Notes: generated from the sequence alone by a model not told the origin. A stretch of 64,000 nt of DNA from Psychrobacillus sp. FSL H8-0483 (GCF_038637725.1 NZ_CP152052.1:3913001-3977000), one strand, 5' to 3'; shown: positions 7,125-16,631, counted from the stretch's first letter. Made by a program: numbers and translations.

Positions 7125-8729
7125 TTACCAAGCTGCTATTGCTCCATCCGTACGAGATTCAGTACCTCCTTGGAGAACTCCCGTTTCAGAGTTTCTCCAA
7201 ATAATCTGTCCACGTCCAAAACTACCACCATCCGTTGTTACTTGAATGGTATGCCCTCTCCTCACTAAACTTTGTACGAGATAGTTCGGGAACTCTGGTT
7301 CTACATGAACTATTTTTCCTTTCAACCATTGCCAGCGCGGCATGTCTAGTGTCGCTTGAGGATTTAATATGAAATCTACTGTATTTGTAACTACTTGGAA
7401 ATGACCTTGTGGTTGCATATATCCACCCATTACCCCAAACGGTCCTACCGCTTTTCCATCCTTGGATAAGAAGCCCGGAATAATGGTATGGTACGTTCTT
7501 TTACCCGGCTTTAACACATTCGGATGGGATTCATCTAAAGAAAAGTCATGGCCTCTATTCTGTAATGCTATACCTGTATCGGGAATGACAATACCAGAAC
7601 CGAACCCCATATAATTACTTTGGATATAAGATATCATATTTCCTTCTTCATCCGCTGCTGCTAAATATACTGTGCCACCTTTAGGAAAATCATAGGCTTC
7701 AGGATTACTAGCCTCATCTTTAATAGTGATCGATCTTTTCTTAGCATATTCTTCAGATAATAAATACTCTACACTGATAGGCATTTCTTCTGGCTCCGTA
7801 ATAAATGCTTGGCCGTCCGTAAATGCTGCTTTCATCGCCTCGATTTGGTGATGCAGGGTATCCGCATTTTGCCACTTAGGCTTTTCAAGATTCTTATACA
7901 CATTAAGTGCCATTAGTGCCAACATCCCTTGACCATTAGGAGGGATTTCCCATACATCATAGCCTCGATAATCTACAGAAATCGGCTCAACCCATTGAGG
8001 CTTGTAGGACAACAAATCACTTTTTGTCAAGTATCCACCGTATTTTTTCATAAACGTATCTATTTGATCCGCTATTTTCCCTTCATAAAAGTCTCTTGCA
8101 TTTGATTCTCCAATTGCTCGAAGCGTTCTGGCATGACCTGGGGAATTCCACATCTCGCCAACTTCTGGTACTTTTCCATTCGGAGCAAAAGTTTCAAACC
8201 AGGACGTAAATTCTTCCGATGTAAAAGAAGTTTTGAACTTATGGAAAGCCAACTTCCAATACTTTCCTAGTATAGGTGTTAACGGATATCCTTCTTCTGC
8301 ATAGCGAATAGCTGGAAGGAGTACCTCTTTAAGTGGTAACTTTCCAAATTTCTCTGACAATGCAGCCCACGCTGCTGGTACCCCGGGTACTGTAACTGGA
8401 ATAACCCCGTGCATAGGCATTTTCTCATACCCTTTTGTCCTAAGTTCTTCTGCTGAAATAGACTGAGGTGCTGGACCCGATGCATTTAACCCGTGAATCT
8501 TATCTTTTGTCCAAATTAATGCAAACGCATCTCCCCCTATCCCATTCGAAGTAGGTTCTACAACTGTAAGTGCTGCTGCTGTTGCGATTGCTGCATCGAT
8601 CGCATTTCCACCATTTCTTAAAATTTCTAATCCAGCTTGCGCTGCAAGTGGTTGTGATGTTGCAACCATCCCTTTCTTGGCAAAAACGGTATGCCTTTTA
8701 GCTGGAAATGGGTGATATAAATAATCCAT
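7125..8729 (-). CDS. ggt: Gamma-glutamyltransferase family protein, cytoplasmic YwrD type
   Basis: A 534-residue N-terminal-nucleophile hydrolase of the gamma-glutamyltranspeptidase family, which cleaves or transfers gamma-glutamyl groups of glutathione-like compounds. The N-terminal region has the family pattern GNAIDAAIATA and EPTSNGIGGD (about 40-68). The autoprocessing and catalytic threonine is Thr353 in KGGTVYLAAAD, splitting the chain into large and small subunits. There is no signal peptide, unlike secreted Ggt, so it resembles B. subtilis YwrD (about 525 residues) and probably acts in the cytosol. The ribosome binding site is a G-rich AAAAGGGGGG. It stands alone between glmS and a DJ-1-like gene, an interruption of the glmM-glmS neighbourhood seen in B. 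subtilis. Confidence 0.9.
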   Translation of the reverse strand: MDYLYHPFPAKRHTVFAKKGMVATSQPLAAQAGLEILRNGGNAIDAAIATAAALTVVEPTSNGIGGDAFALIWTKDKIHGLNASGPAPQSISAEELRTKGYEKMPMHGVIPVTVPGVPAAWAALSEKFGKLPLKEVLLPAIRYAEEGYPLTPILGKYWKLAFHKFKTSFTSEEFTSWFETFAPNGKVPEVGEMWNSPGHARTLRAIGESNARDFYEGKIADQIDTFMKKYGGYLTKSDLLSYKPQWVEPISVDYRGYDVWEIPPNGQGMLALMALNVYKNLEKPKWQNADTLHHQIEAMKAAFTDGQAFITEPEEMPISVEYLLSEEYAKKRSITIKDEASNPEAYDFPKGGTVYLAAADEEGNMISYIQSNYMGFGSGIVIPDTGIALQNRGHDFSLDESHPNVLKPGKRTYHTIIPGFLSKDGKAVGPFGVMGGYMQPQGHFQVVTNTVDFILNPQATLDMPRWQWLKGKIVHVEPEFPNYLVQSLVRRGHTIQVTTDGGSFGRGQIIWRNSETGVLQGGTESRTDGAIAAW

Positions 8730-8893
8730 GTTGACCCCCCTTTTATTTTTAACCCTAGCATTCTATATTTTTGTCGTGTATAACTAGTTAACTTTTAATT
8801 ATATTAAAAATATAGAATATTCATATAAATGTAAAGGGAACAGCATAAATTAGCTTCAATAACCAAGACAAACTTCTAAAATTCGCCATAATA

Positions 8894-8923
8894 AAAGCAC
8901 CTTCGATTAACGGAAGGTGCTTT
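8894..8923 (-). terminator. Terminator of the DJ-1/PfpI gene
   Basis: AAAGCACCTTC pairs with GAAGGTGCTTT around a short loop; on the minus strand the stem is followed by TTATTAT. It lies 12 bases after the stop codon at 8936. Confidence 0.75.
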
Positions 8924-8935
8924 GTCAATTTTCTT

Positions 8936-9448
8936 TTAGCCCAGCAGTTTTACGATTTCTCTATTAAAGGCTGGGAGGTCATCCGGTGTACGGCTTGTTA
9001 CAAGCTGATTTTGGCAAACGAATACTGCTTCATCATGAAAATTTGCTCCTGCATTTTCTAGGTCTACTTGAATGGACTTATAACCAGTTGCATCTCGACC
9101 TTTTAATGTCTTAGCTGTAATCAGTAATTGGGGTCCATGACAGATTGCAAAAACCGGTTTCTTTGCATCCATAAATGATTTAGCAAATTGAACAAATCGA
9201 TCATCTGCACGTAAAATGTCCGGTGAAAATCCTCCAGGTATAAATAATGCGTCAAAATCTTCTGGCTTTACATCATCTATTCCATAGTCTACCTTCAAAT
9301 TAGCTTCCCCATGTTTACCTGTCACTTCTTTTCCTGCTTCTTTTTCAATAATAAAAACTTCATGTCCAGCATCGTTTAATGCTTGTGCAGGGCTTGTGTA
9401 TTCCACGTCCTCAAACATATTTGTGATTAATGTTGCTACTTTAGCCAT
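8936..9448 (-). CDS. DJ-1/PfpI family protein (protease/deglycase-like stress protein)
   Basis: A 170-residue single-domain protein of the DJ-1/PfpI superfamily. The nucleophile elbow is AICHGPQLL with Cys103 and the adjacent His104, and the conserved upstream glutamate lies in the N-terminal MFEDVEY segment. The length matches B. subtilis general stress protein 18/YraA-type proteins, which are implicated in repair of glycated or otherwise damaged proteins. The precise reaction in this organism is not readable from sequence. It is monocistronic with its own terminator. Confidence 0.9.
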   Translation of the reverse strand: MAKVATLITNMFEDVEYTSPAQALNDAGHEVFIIEKEAGKEVTGKHGEANLKVDYGIDDVKPEDFDALFIPGGFSPDILRADDRFVQFAKSFMDAKKPVFAICHGPQLLITAKTLKGRDATGYKSIQVDLENAGANFHDEAVFVCQNQLVTSRTPDDLPAFNREIVKLLG

Positions 9449-9540
9449 TTACTCACTCCTTATCTGTTTGTTCTTTCATACTATTCCACTTATCGAAGTA
9501 GAATAAACATAAAAAATAGTGCAGAAACTTTGTTCAAATA

Positions 9541-9786
9541 GGCTCTGTTAAATTATGCTGTTGTTTTTTAGAAGAATAAATTTTGTGACGAAAATCCGCG
9601 AGACTCCTGCGGAAATGGGACTGCAAAGACCCCCAATCGGGCTTATAGGAACAAATCCTAAGTTCGCCACATCCATGTGGCAACGGATTCGTGACCAACA
9701 TCCTGTTGCCACGAGGAGGCTTGGCAGTTCGGCCGCGGAAAGCGAGAGGATTTTCGTCCATAACAGCATGATCATTTAACAGACCC
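9541..9786. mobile_element. 246-bp MITE-like element with terminal inverted repeats and 8-bp target duplication
   Basis: The ends are GGCTCTGTTAAAT (left) and, on the opposite strand, GGGTCTGTTAAAT (right), followed further in by ATGCTGTT on both sides and by GACGAAAATCC in inverted orientation. The element is flanked by TTCAAATA (9533-9540) and TCCAAATA (9787-9794), an 8-base direct repeat with one mismatch. No transposase is encoded; the overlapping open frames here are artefacts of the palindromic structure. TIRs starting GG and an 8-bp duplication are compatible with mobilisation by IS6- or IS1595-type transposases. The interior (CGCGAGACTCCTGCGG) is of a type widespread between genes in Bacillales. 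Confidence 0.75.
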
Positions 9787-9797
9787 TCCAAATAAAA

Positions 9798-9820
9798 AAA
9801 TCCGGCAATATGCCGGATTT
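9798..9820 (-). terminator. Terminator of the cdaA-cdaR-glmM operon
   Basis: AAATCCGGCA pairs with TGCCGGATTT around a 3-base loop, and the minus-strand transcript continues into a T-run. It begins 10 bases after the glmM stop. The MITE-like element inserted just beyond it. Confidence 0.85.
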
Positions 9821-9829
9821 ACGTATTAT

Positions 9830-11182
9830 TTATTTTGCTAAGCCCATTTCAGCATTTACTACTTCTACAATACGATTTACGTAGGTTTCACAGTCTTCTG
9901 CAGACGCTGCTTCTACCATTACTCGTACAAGAGGTTCTGTGCCAGAAGGACGCACAAGTATGCGACCATTGCCAGCCATTTCGGATTCTACTTCATTTAT
10001 AATAGCTGCTACTTTTTCATTTTCAGTAACTGCATGCTTATCAGTCACACGTACGTTTACAAGTTTTTGAGGATAAATCGTCATCTCTGATGCCAGCTCT
10101 GAAAGTTTTTTCCCTGTTACTTTCATGATATTCACGAGTTGTAAACCAGTCAATAAACCGTCGCCTGTTGTATTGTAGTCTAAGAATACGATATGTCCGG
10201 ACTGTTCCCCACCTAGGTTATAGCCATTCTTTTTCATTTCTTCTACCACGTAACGATCTCCTACTGCCGTTTTCACACTTGTCATGTCATGTGCTTCTAA
10301 TGCTTTATAAAAGCCCATATTACTCATGACAGTGGACACTACTGTATTTTTATTTAAACGACCTTTCGTATTTAAATATTTTGCACATATATACATAATT
10401 TGGTCGCCGTCTACAATTTGGCCTTTTTCATCAACTGCAATTAGGCGATCACCATCTCCGTCAAAAGCAAGACCTATATCTGCTCCCTTTTCTAAAACGA
10501 ATTTCGCTAAGCCTTCTGGGTGTGTAGAACCAACGCCTTCATTAATATTCAAGCCATTTGGAGATGAACCCATTGTTGACAAATCAGCATCTAAGTCAGC
10601 GAATACATGTGTTCCAAGGGAAGAAGTTGATCCATTTGCACAATCCAATGCAACATGAATTCCTATGAACTCTTCGTCAATTGTTTGCTTCAAATATTGA
10701 ATGTATTTCTGTCCGCCTTCAAAGTAATCAGACACCGACCCTACACCTTCACCAGTAGGACGTGGAAGCTCATCCACATCAGCATCAATTAATTGCTCTA
10801 TTTCTAACTCTTGCTCATCTGAAAGCTTAAATCCATCAGCACCGAAAAATTTAATTCCGTTATCTGCTACTGGATTATGAGAAGCTGAGATCATTACTCC
10901 TGCATCTGCACTCATCACTCTTGTTAAATAAGCAACACCAGGTGTACTAATAACACCTAAACGCATTACTTCTACTCCAACTGATAAAAGACCTGCAACA
11001 AGTGCTCCTTCTAGCATATGGCCCGATACGCGTGTATCACGGCCTATTAATACTTTTGCGCGTTCTTTAGCTTCTCTTGTTAAAATATACCCGCCAATAC
11101 GACCTAATTTAAACGCAAGCTCTGGTGTTAACTCTGAGTTTGCTACTCCTCTAACGCCATCTGTCCCAAAATATTTTCCCAT
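9830..11182 (-). CDS. glmM: Phosphoglucosamine mutase
   Basis: A 450-residue alpha-D-phosphohexomutase that interconverts glucosamine-6-phosphate and glucosamine-1-phosphate, the second step toward UDP-GlcNAc. Visible motifs are the N-terminal GTDGVRG, the phosphoserine loop [12 protein letters not shown] (about 99-110), the metal loop DGDGDR (about 241-246) and the sugar-phosphate loop [10 protein letters not shown] near residue 410. It is the last gene of cdaA-cdaR-glmM, 37 bases after cdaR. In B. subtilis GlmM binds CdaA and lowers c-di-AMP synthesis, so the arrangement links wall precursor supply with c-di-AMP signalling. Confidence 0.97.
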   Translation of the reverse strand: MGKYFGTDGVRGVANSELTPELAFKLGRIGGYILTREAKERAKVLIGRDTRVSGHMLEGALVAGLLSVGVEVMRLGVISTPGVAYLTRVMSADAGVMISASHNPVADNGIKFFGADGFKLSDEQELEIEQLIDADVDELPRPTGEGVGSVSDYFEGGQKYIQYLKQTIDEEFIGIHVALDCANGSTSSLGTHVFADLDADLSTMGSSPNGLNINEGVGSTHPEGLAKFVLEKGADIGLAFDGDGDRLIAVDEKGQIVDGDQIMYICAKYLNTKGRLNKNTVVSTVMSNMGFYKALEAHDMTSVKTAVGDRYVVEEMKKNGYNLGGEQSGHIVFLDYNTTGDGLLTGLQLVNIMKVTGKKLSELASEMTIYPQKLVNVRVTDKHAVTENEKVAAIINEVESEMAGNGRILVRPSGTEPLVRVMVEAASAEDCETYVNRIVEVVNAEMGLAK

Positions 11183-11219
11183 TTAATCTTCTCTCCTTAA
11201 CTACCTGTTATCCTGTGTA

Positions 11220-12491
11220 TTAAGCTTCTTTTATCGTTAGTTTTGCCTCTGTTTCAGATGTTACCCATTCTACACCAGCTGGGCCATCAATTTGAATAGG
11301 GAGAGCTACTTCTCCAACTTCTGAATTTTGAGCATCTACGTATACTGAAAAATTGTCAGACTGGACATTTTCTAAAGCTTCGGGTGTCCCTTTTGCTACA
11401 ACAGAGACAACTCCATCTACAGGCGTATTAAAATTACTTTGTAACTGCTCCGGCAGACCCCTTACAGCTATTGTCACTTGCTCAAATGATTTCTCTGTCA
11501 CACCAGAAGTTACATCTTTTTCTTCTTCTTCTTGTTGTTCAGGTGGAGAAGGAGCCGGTATGACATCTCCTATAATTTTAATCTTATCTAACGATAATTT
11601 CGTTACCCCTTCAGGAACTGCTAACTTCATATCAAAACTACCCGCATCTTCTATTTTACTTACATCTACTTCTACGTTTAACTGCTCTATTTTATCTAAC
11701 ACTGGGCGTGGTCCATACAATCGTACCGTCTCCACATTAGTTGATAAACCATTAATCGTCACACCTTCTTTAGGTGTACCCTGTTTTAAGAGGACTACCG
11801 GAACGTCTTTGCTATATTCTTCAACCTTCACTTTTACTTGGACAGTTTTCGGTTCGACCGATACATCTAATTTATTTAAATCAGCATCAAGAACTCGAAC
11901 GTTTGCATCTTGTTCAAAGGACTTACTGATCCCTTGATCTCCCACAATCGTAGCTTTTACATAGTCTATGCTTTCAATGACACTCTTTGCTCCTGTAATC
12001 GTTACTTTTTTAGGTTCAACGTCATAGGATTTTACCACGTAATTCTCTGCTAATAAGCCCTCATTCATATCTATCTCTACATTAAACTCTTCCGAAATAC
12101 GTTCTTCTATGACTACATCTACATAGAGCGGATCCGTACGTACCTTTAGCTTTTCAGAAAAATTCTCATTGGATACAGCAACACGATGTTTCCCAATAGA
12201 TAACTCCCTAAGATCTAAAAACACTTTATAGTCTTTCATCACCTTTGAAGACAAGACAAGTGGTGAAGGTCCTTCTATATTTACATTTACAGTCTCGGGT
12301 ACACCTGTTACGACTAAATTATCATCATCATAATATACTTCCACTGGCACATCACGAAGAACATCTACTGTTGTGCCACTTACATTCATGTTATCTTTTT
12401 CCATTTCGGATTGTACAGAAACAAACAGCAATATGGCTAAAGTAAGTGCAATTATTCGCAAAAACCATGGATTATCCATCATTTTATCCAT
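11220..12491 (-). CDS. cdaR: CdaA regulatory protein CdaR (YbbR-domain protein)
   Basis: A 423-residue protein with one N-terminal membrane segment (about residues 8-24) and four tandem YbbR-type domains predicted outside the membrane, separated near residue 315 by a Pro/Glu-rich linker. YbbR proteins encoded next to CdaA modulate its diadenylate cyclase activity in B. subtilis and Listeria. Its start overlaps the end of cdaA by 8 bases, indicating coupled translation and a shared membrane complex with CdaA and GlmM. Confidence 0.93.
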   Translation of the reverse strand: MDKMMDNPWFLRIIALTLAILLFVSVQSEMEKDNMNVSGTTVDVLRDVPVEVYYDDDNLVVTGVPETVNVNIEGPSPLVLSSKVMKDYKVFLDLRELSIGKHRVAVSNENFSEKLKVRTDPLYVDVVIEERISEEFNVEIDMNEGLLAENYVVKSYDVEPKKVTITGAKSVIESIDYVKATIVGDQGISKSFEQDANVRVLDADLNKLDVSVEPKTVQVKVKVEEYSKDVPVVLLKQGTPKEGVTINGLSTNVETVRLYGPRPVLDKIEQLNVEVDVSKIEDAGSFDMKLAVPEGVTKLSLDKIKIIGDVIPAPSPPEQQEEEEKDVTSGVTEKSFEQVTIAVRGLPEQLQSNFNTPVDGVVSVVAKGTPEALENVQSDNFSVYVDAQNSEVGEVALPIQIDGPAGVEWVTSETEAKLTIKEA

Positions 12492-13320
12492 TTTGTTTCC
12501 CCCTCCACAACCATTTAGAAGAAGTTACTTGTTCCTCCGTCGGTCCAAACCAAAGACGTTTTAAGTGAACCTTAAATTCTTCCATGGATAAATTTCGATG
12601 GAGGTCGCCATTAGATGTTAAGCTGACTGCTCCGGTTTCTTCCGATACGACAATTGTAATAGCGTCTGTCACTTCGCTTAAACCTATTGCAGCCCTATGT
12701 CTTGTCCCTAGCTCCTTGGAGATAAAGGGACTTTCAGATAATGGTAAATAACATCCTGCCGAAGTAATATTATTTTTTTGAACAATTACTGCACCATCAT
12801 GTAGTGGTGTATTTGGAATAAAAATGTTAATCATTAATTCCGAAGTAAGATGTGCATTTAACTGTATACCTGTTTCAATATATTCTGTTAAGCCCGTTTC
12901 TCTTTCAATAGAGATTAATGCTCCAATTCTGCGTTTCGCCATATAACTAACCGATTTAGTCATGGCCTCTATTAAACGGCTTTGCTCTTCTTCTACTTGC
13001 ATCGAGCTTCTCGAGAATAGTTTACCTCTACCTATTTGTTCAAGTGCTCTTCTAATTTCAGGTTGGAAAATAATAATGATTGCTAAAAATCCAAAATTAA
13101 TAACTTGCTCTAACATCCAACCAAGCGTATTTAAGCCTAAAAAGTCAGTCACAACACGAGCAATGACAATGACAAAAATCCCTTTTAATAATTGAACAGC
13201 TTTTGTTCCTTTAATAAGGGTTATAATTTTATAAATAACAAACCAGACAAATAGAACATCCAAAATGTTTACAATAACGTTTACTGGCATTAAGTCTGTA
13301 AATTGCTCCATAAACGACAT
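12484..13320 (-). CDS. cdaA: Membrane-bound diadenylate cyclase
   Basis: The protein makes the essential second messenger c-di-AMP from two ATP. I chose the ATG at 13320 (278 residues, MSFMEQF) because GTGGGGGAT sits at the right distance; an upstream ATG at 13344 would add eight residues but lacks such a site. Three membrane segments occupy roughly residues 12-90. The cytosolic DAC domain follows with the DGA motif (175-177) and the RHR motif (207-209), both needed for catalysis. It is the first gene of cdaA-cdaR-glmM and lies just downstream of the rsiW terminator, so it must have its own promoter in the short gap. Confidence 0.96.
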   Translation of the reverse strand: MSFMEQFTDLMPVNVIVNILDVLFVWFVIYKIITLIKGTKAVQLLKGIFVIVIARVVTDFLGLNTLGWMLEQVINFGFLAIIIIFQPEIRRALEQIGRGKLFSRSSMQVEEEQSRLIEAMTKSVSYMAKRRIGALISIERETGLTEYIETGIQLNAHLTSELMINIFIPNTPLHDGAVIVQKNNITSAGCYLPLSESPFISKELGTRHRAAIGLSEVTDAITIVVSEETGAVSLTSNGDLHRNLSMEEFKVHLKRLWFGPTEEQVTSSKWLWRGKQNG

Positions 13321-13403
13321 GTGGCATCCCCCACTTTTCATCACGAATCCATATACAGTAAGTATAACACAGTTACGGAATTCTCTACCTTTTGGGACGA
13401 AAA

Positions 13404-13431
13404 AAGTCTATCCAAAGTTCCGGATAGACTT
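13404..13431 (-). terminator. Terminator between rsiW and cdaA
   Basis: AAGTCTATCC pairs with GGATAGACTT around an 8-base loop; on the minus strand it runs into TTTTTT. It separates sigW-rsiW from cdaA-cdaR-glmM. Confidence 0.85.
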
Positions 13432-13435
13432 CTTC

Positions 13436-14065
13436 TTATTTCGATTCTTCCTTATCGAAAAATGACATGACCTCTTTAGCGCCATCTTTTATCTGAAACC
13501 AAAGCCAGTCAAATACTTTGTTAATCTCTTCCGTTTTTCCCGTAATAACAGCTGTAGAAGCCATATACTTTGATCCGTTAATAATCGTTAAATTTCCATC
13601 TAATTCTCCGTCAATCCGAACATTTCCATTTTTCACAACAAGATCACCTTTTACAACTTGTCCTTCGGGAACAATAACTGTTTCACCCTCGACGATGACG
13701 TTTGCTTGCTTGGTAAAAGAAAATTGCTGCTCATCATTAAAATTGGTAAAAAGCGCACTACTCATAAACAAGAAGAATAATGCTGCTGCAGTAAGAACTG
13801 GATGATGACGCAACCATCTGCTAACACCGGCGTGGGACTTTTCTTTCGGAAGTCTCGCCATTACTGAATGAGTGAAGGCATTTGGTGCCTCTATATGAGC
13901 TGCTCCTTTGATAAAAGCAACTACATCGCTTAGCTCATGCATATGTTTCTGACAATCCACGCATGATTGCAAATGAGATTTAAGTTCCAGCTCATGTTCA
14001 CGGCTAATTTCGCCATCTAAATATTCATGCATAAAGTGAACAATTCGTTCTGGACACGCATTCAT
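13436..14065 (-). CDS. rsiW: Anti-sigma-W factor
   Basis: A 209-residue single-pass membrane anti-sigma factor. The N-terminal cytosolic zinc-binding ZAS domain shows His-x3-Cys-x2-Cys in HLQSCVDC (about residues 30-37). One membrane segment, LTAAALFFLFMSSALF, occupies about residues 90-105, and the extracytoplasmic C-terminal part has short beta-like repeats (VVKGDLVVKNGNVRIDG) as in RsiW-type proteins. It would hold SigW inactive until regulated intramembrane proteolysis follows envelope stress. It lies 15 bases after sigW. B. subtilis RsiW has almost the same length (208). Confidence 0.93.
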   Translation of the reverse strand: MNACPERIVHFMHEYLDGEISREHELELKSHLQSCVDCQKHMHELSDVVAFIKGAAHIEAPNAFTHSVMARLPKEKSHAGVSRWLRHHPVLTAAALFFLFMSSALFTNFNDEQQFSFTKQANVIVEGETVIVPEGQVVKGDLVVKNGNVRIDGELDGNLTIINGSKYMASTAVITGKTEEINKVFDWLWFQIKDGAKEVMSFFDKEESK

Positions 14066-14080
14066 CGTGATTCCCTCCTA

Positions 14081-14653
14081 TTAAAAATTCGGTTGTTTGC
14101 TTAATTGTTTTCTAAGCGCTTCTCGACCTCTATGAATTCTTGTTTTTACTGTTCCAAGTGGTAATTCTAATATCTCACTTATTTCTTGTAAAGATAATTC
14201 CTCCATATATTTCAGTACGATGGCTGATCTATATTTATCGGGAAGTCGACTTATCTCATATTGAATTCGATCCTGCAATTCGAGCTTCATCAGTTCTTCT
14301 TCAGGAAGTTCTTCTGCAGCAGCTATTTGTGAGTACATGTCTAGACCCTCAGTACCCTTTACCTCTGCGTCTAAATAAAGATCAGGCTTTTTTTTACGAA
14401 TACGGTCGATGCATAAATTCGTAGCGATTCTGTACAGCCAAGTTGAGAATTTTCTTTTCTGATCAAACGTGTGTATGTTTATAAAGGCTCGCACAAATGC
14501 TTCCTGCGATATATCTTCTGCCTCATGACGATTTCCTAGCATGCGATAACACACTTGAAATAGTCTATGTTGATACAGGTCGACAATCTCCGCGAATGCG
14601 TCTTTATCGCCTTTTAACACTTGTTTTATTCGTTTGTTCACTAACGCATCCAT
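14081..14653 (-). CDS. sigW: ECF RNA polymerase sigma factor SigW
   Basis: A 190-residue ECF sigma factor with region 2 (LYQHRLFQVCYRMLGNRHEAEDISQEAFVRAF split around residues 26-57) and region 4 (LPDKYRSAIVLKYMEELSLQEISEILELPLGTVKTRIHRGREALR, around 133-178). It directs genes against cell-envelope stress and membrane-active peptides. The identity as SigW rests on its anti-sigma partner, its place next to cdaA-cdaR-glmM as in B. subtilis, and a SigW-type promoter upstream that implies autoregulation. The ribosome binding site is GGAGGGG. Confidence 0.95.
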   Translation of the reverse strand: MDALVNKRIKQVLKGDKDAFAEIVDLYQHRLFQVCYRMLGNRHEAEDISQEAFVRAFINIHTFDQKRKFSTWLYRIATNLCIDRIRKKKPDLYLDAEVKGTEGLDMYSQIAAAEELPEEELMKLELQDRIQYEISRLPDKYRSAIVLKYMEELSLQEISEILELPLGTVKTRIHRGREALRKQLSKQPNF

Positions 14654-14692
14654 CGTGATTTCCCCTCCGCTCCATGCGGCTGTCTTTACCTA

Positions 14693-14719
14693 TACGGATA
14701 AAGGCTTCAACAGGTTTCA
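14693..14719 (-). promoter_or_regulatory. SigW-type autoregulatory promoter of sigW-rsiW
   Basis: On the minus strand TGAAAC (14719-14714) and CGTA (14696-14693), separated by 17 bases, match the SigW consensus TGAAAC-N16/17-CGTA. It lies about 40 bases upstream of the sigW start. Confidence 0.85.
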
Positions 14720-14788
14720 TTTTTTATGTATTCATTATTTCAATTTTATCAAAAATTTGGAACTCTGTGTTGATAATAAAAAAAAGAA

Positions 14789-14810
14789 AAAGCAGACAAG
14801 TGTCTGCTTT
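14789..14810 (-). terminator. Terminator of the arginase gene
   Basis: AAAGCAGAC pairs with GTCTGCTTT around a 4-base loop and the minus-strand transcript continues into TTTTTCTTTTTTTT. Confidence 0.9.
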
Positions 14811-14848
14811 ATAGATTAAAAACAAAATTTATATTCAAAAGTAAGTGT

Positions 14849-15754
14849 TTAAACTAAACTCTCCCCAAACAAAGAGCCCATAAGCGCAACTGCAACATCT
14901 GCTGTTTTATTTTTTTCATCTAATATTGGGTTTACTTCTACAAATTCAGCAGATGTAATGAGATTGGACGAGTACAGCATTTCCATTGCTAAATGACTTT
15001 CGCGATAGCTGATGCCTCCTGGGACAGGAGTGCCGACACCTGGTGTATAAAGTGGGTCTATTCCATCTAAGTCTAAAGACAGATGTACACCATCTACTTC
15101 GCGCTCTTGGAAATACGCAATCGTTTGGTTCATCACTTCTGTCATCCCAAGCTTATCGATTTCATGCATGGAAAAGACTTTGATGCCTTTTTCTTTAATT
15201 AATTCTCGCTCTCCTGGATCCACAGAACGCGCACCAATGATTACGATATTTTCTGGTTTAACTTTTGGAGAATATTTACGAATGTTGACTAAATCTTCAT
15301 GACCTAATCCGATACTTATTGCAAGCGGCATCCCATGTATATTTCCTGATGGAGAAGTTTCCGCAGTATTTAAATCCGCATGTGCATCATACCAAATAAC
15401 ACCAAGATTTTTGTAGCGATCCGCAAGACCAGCAAGTGTCCCGATAGCAATACTATGATCGCCACCAAGTACTAGTGGGAATTGCCCTTCTACTAAAACT
15501 TCGTGCACTTTATTTGCTAGTGCAGCATTTCCCTCAATAACTTCTTCTAAGTTACGTAAATGGGTATTAGGAGATTGTTCTTTTCTAGTATGACTTATCG
15601 GAATATCGCCTTCATCTTTCACAGAATGACCAAGATCTTTTAGACGTTCGACTACCCCTGCATAACGAATCGCACTTGGCCCCATATCAACCCCACGTCT
15701 ATTTTGTCCAAGGTCCATTGGTACTCCTATAATAGATAGATTTAACTTTTTCAT
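14849..15754 (-). CDS. rocF: Arginase
   Basis: Arginase hydrolyses arginine to ornithine and urea. The ATG at 15754 (301 residues, [12 protein letters not shown]) is preferred because AAAGGGG precedes it at proper distance; the longer frame from 15781 lacks a site. The Mn2+-binding motifs are GGDHS (about 96-100), DAHADLN (about 122-128) and SLDLDGIDP (about 225-233), and GVGTPVPGG is the conserved family loop. Length matches RocF of B. subtilis (296). It is monocistronic with its own terminator and lies immediately upstream of sigW, away from other roc genes. Confidence 0.95.
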   Translation of the reverse strand: MKKLNLSIIGVPMDLGQNRRGVDMGPSAIRYAGVVERLKDLGHSVKDEGDIPISHTRKEQSPNTHLRNLEEVIEGNAALANKVHEVLVEGQFPLVLGGDHSIAIGTLAGLADRYKNLGVIWYDAHADLNTAETSPSGNIHGMPLAISIGLGHEDLVNIRKYSPKVKPENIVIIGARSVDPGERELIKEKGIKVFSMHEIDKLGMTEVMNQTIAYFQEREVDGVHLSLDLDGIDPLYTPGVGTPVPGGISYRESHLAMEMLYSSNLITSAEFVEVNPILDEKNKTADVAVALMGSLFGESLV

Positions 15755-15823
15755 TATTATTACCCCTTTCAGTTCATACATCTATTGTAATTCCCAATAG
15801 GTAGTTGGCTCAACCTCACAATA

Positions 15824-16405
15824 TTATGAGTATTTATTCATTAATTGAACAAGTTGACCTTTTACTTCGGACCATTCGCTATCTACAACGGAATAAACGA
15901 CCGCATTTCTCATGGTACCATTAGATCGTATTCGTTCATTGCGTAGTATCCCTTCTTTTATACCACCTATTCGTTCTATTGCTCGCTGTGAAGCTATATT
16001 TTGCTCATCTGTTTTAAATTGAACACGAAACATTTCTAATGTCTCAAAACAATATTTCAAAAGCAAGTATTTGCATACCGTATTCACATGCGTGCGCTGA
16101 AATTTTTTAGCGTAAAAAGTGGAGCCTATTTCACAAGCATGATTGGTGTGATCTATGCCGTAAATACGGGTAGTACCCATTATTTCTTTTGTGTTTGTGT
16201 CTTCCACCACAAATGCAAAAGCAGTTTTATCGATTCTCATTTGTTTAATACCAACTTGCAGCCATTTCTCAAGTTGCTCTAGATTTTCAATTTTATTCAA
16301 CATAAATTCAAAAATTTCGGGTTCATAAAGTTCCCATAGAAACGGAAAATCCATTTGTGTTAATGGTCGAAGGGTTACGTCCCCATAGATAATTGTTTCT
16401 CCCAA
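15824..16405 (-). CDS. GNAT-family N-acetyltransferase (RimJ/RimL-like)
   Basis: A 193-residue protein of the GNAT superfamily, most like the RimL/YdaF branch that acetylates protein N-termini or small amines with acetyl-CoA. The family features seen are the N-terminal beta strand VTLRPLTQMDFPFLWEL, the central strands around IMGTTRIYGI and IGSTFY, and the C-terminal RVQFKTDEQNIASQRAIERIGG segment, where Asn-x2-Ser-x-x-Ala-Ile-Glu-x-x-Gly is characteristic. Substrate not predictable. It stands alone between the tRNA operon and arginase. Confidence 0.88.
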   Translation of the reverse strand: MGETIIYGDVTLRPLTQMDFPFLWELYEPEIFEFMLNKIENLEQLEKWLQVGIKQMRIDKTAFAFVVEDTNTKEIMGTTRIYGIDHTNHACEIGSTFYAKKFQRTHVNTVCKYLLLKYCFETLEMFRVQFKTDEQNIASQRAIERIGGIKEGILRNERIRSNGTMRNAVVYSVVDSEWSEVKGQLVQLMNKYS

Positions 16406-16512
16406 AACTCAACACCTCGCATTTTTTATTTCATCATAACGATAAGTAGGTAATATTGAAAAGAATTTTTTTTTTGGAGAAACAAGGAATATTCCGTTAA
16501 AAGGCAAGAAAA

Positions 16513-16541
16513 AACCCTTTCCAAGTACTTTGGAAAGGGTT
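16513..16541 (-). terminator. Terminator of the tRNA operon
   Basis: A perfect 12-bp stem (AACCCTTTCCAA with TTGGAAAGGGTT) with a 5-base loop, followed on the minus strand by TTTTTC, lies 18 bases after tRNA-Ala. Confidence 0.9.
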
Positions 16542-16558
16542 ACTTTAATATAAAATTA

Positions 16559-16631
16559 TGGAGCCTAGCGGGATCGAACCGCTGACCTCCTGCGTGCAAG
16601 GCAGGCGCTCTCCCAGCTGAGCTAAGGCCCC
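16559..16631 (-). tRNA. tRNA-Ala (UGC)
   Basis: A 73-base cloverleaf with acceptor GGGGCCT/AGGCTCC, anticodon loop CTTGCAC (anticodon TGC) and T-loop GGTTCGATCCC. The 3' CCA is not encoded. It is the last gene of the six-tRNA operon. Confidence 0.97.

Noticed and set aside
9534-9791. Three overlapping open frames of 74-85 codons on both strands
   Set aside because: They lie entirely in the palindromic MITE-like element and have no start signals or protein family resemblance.
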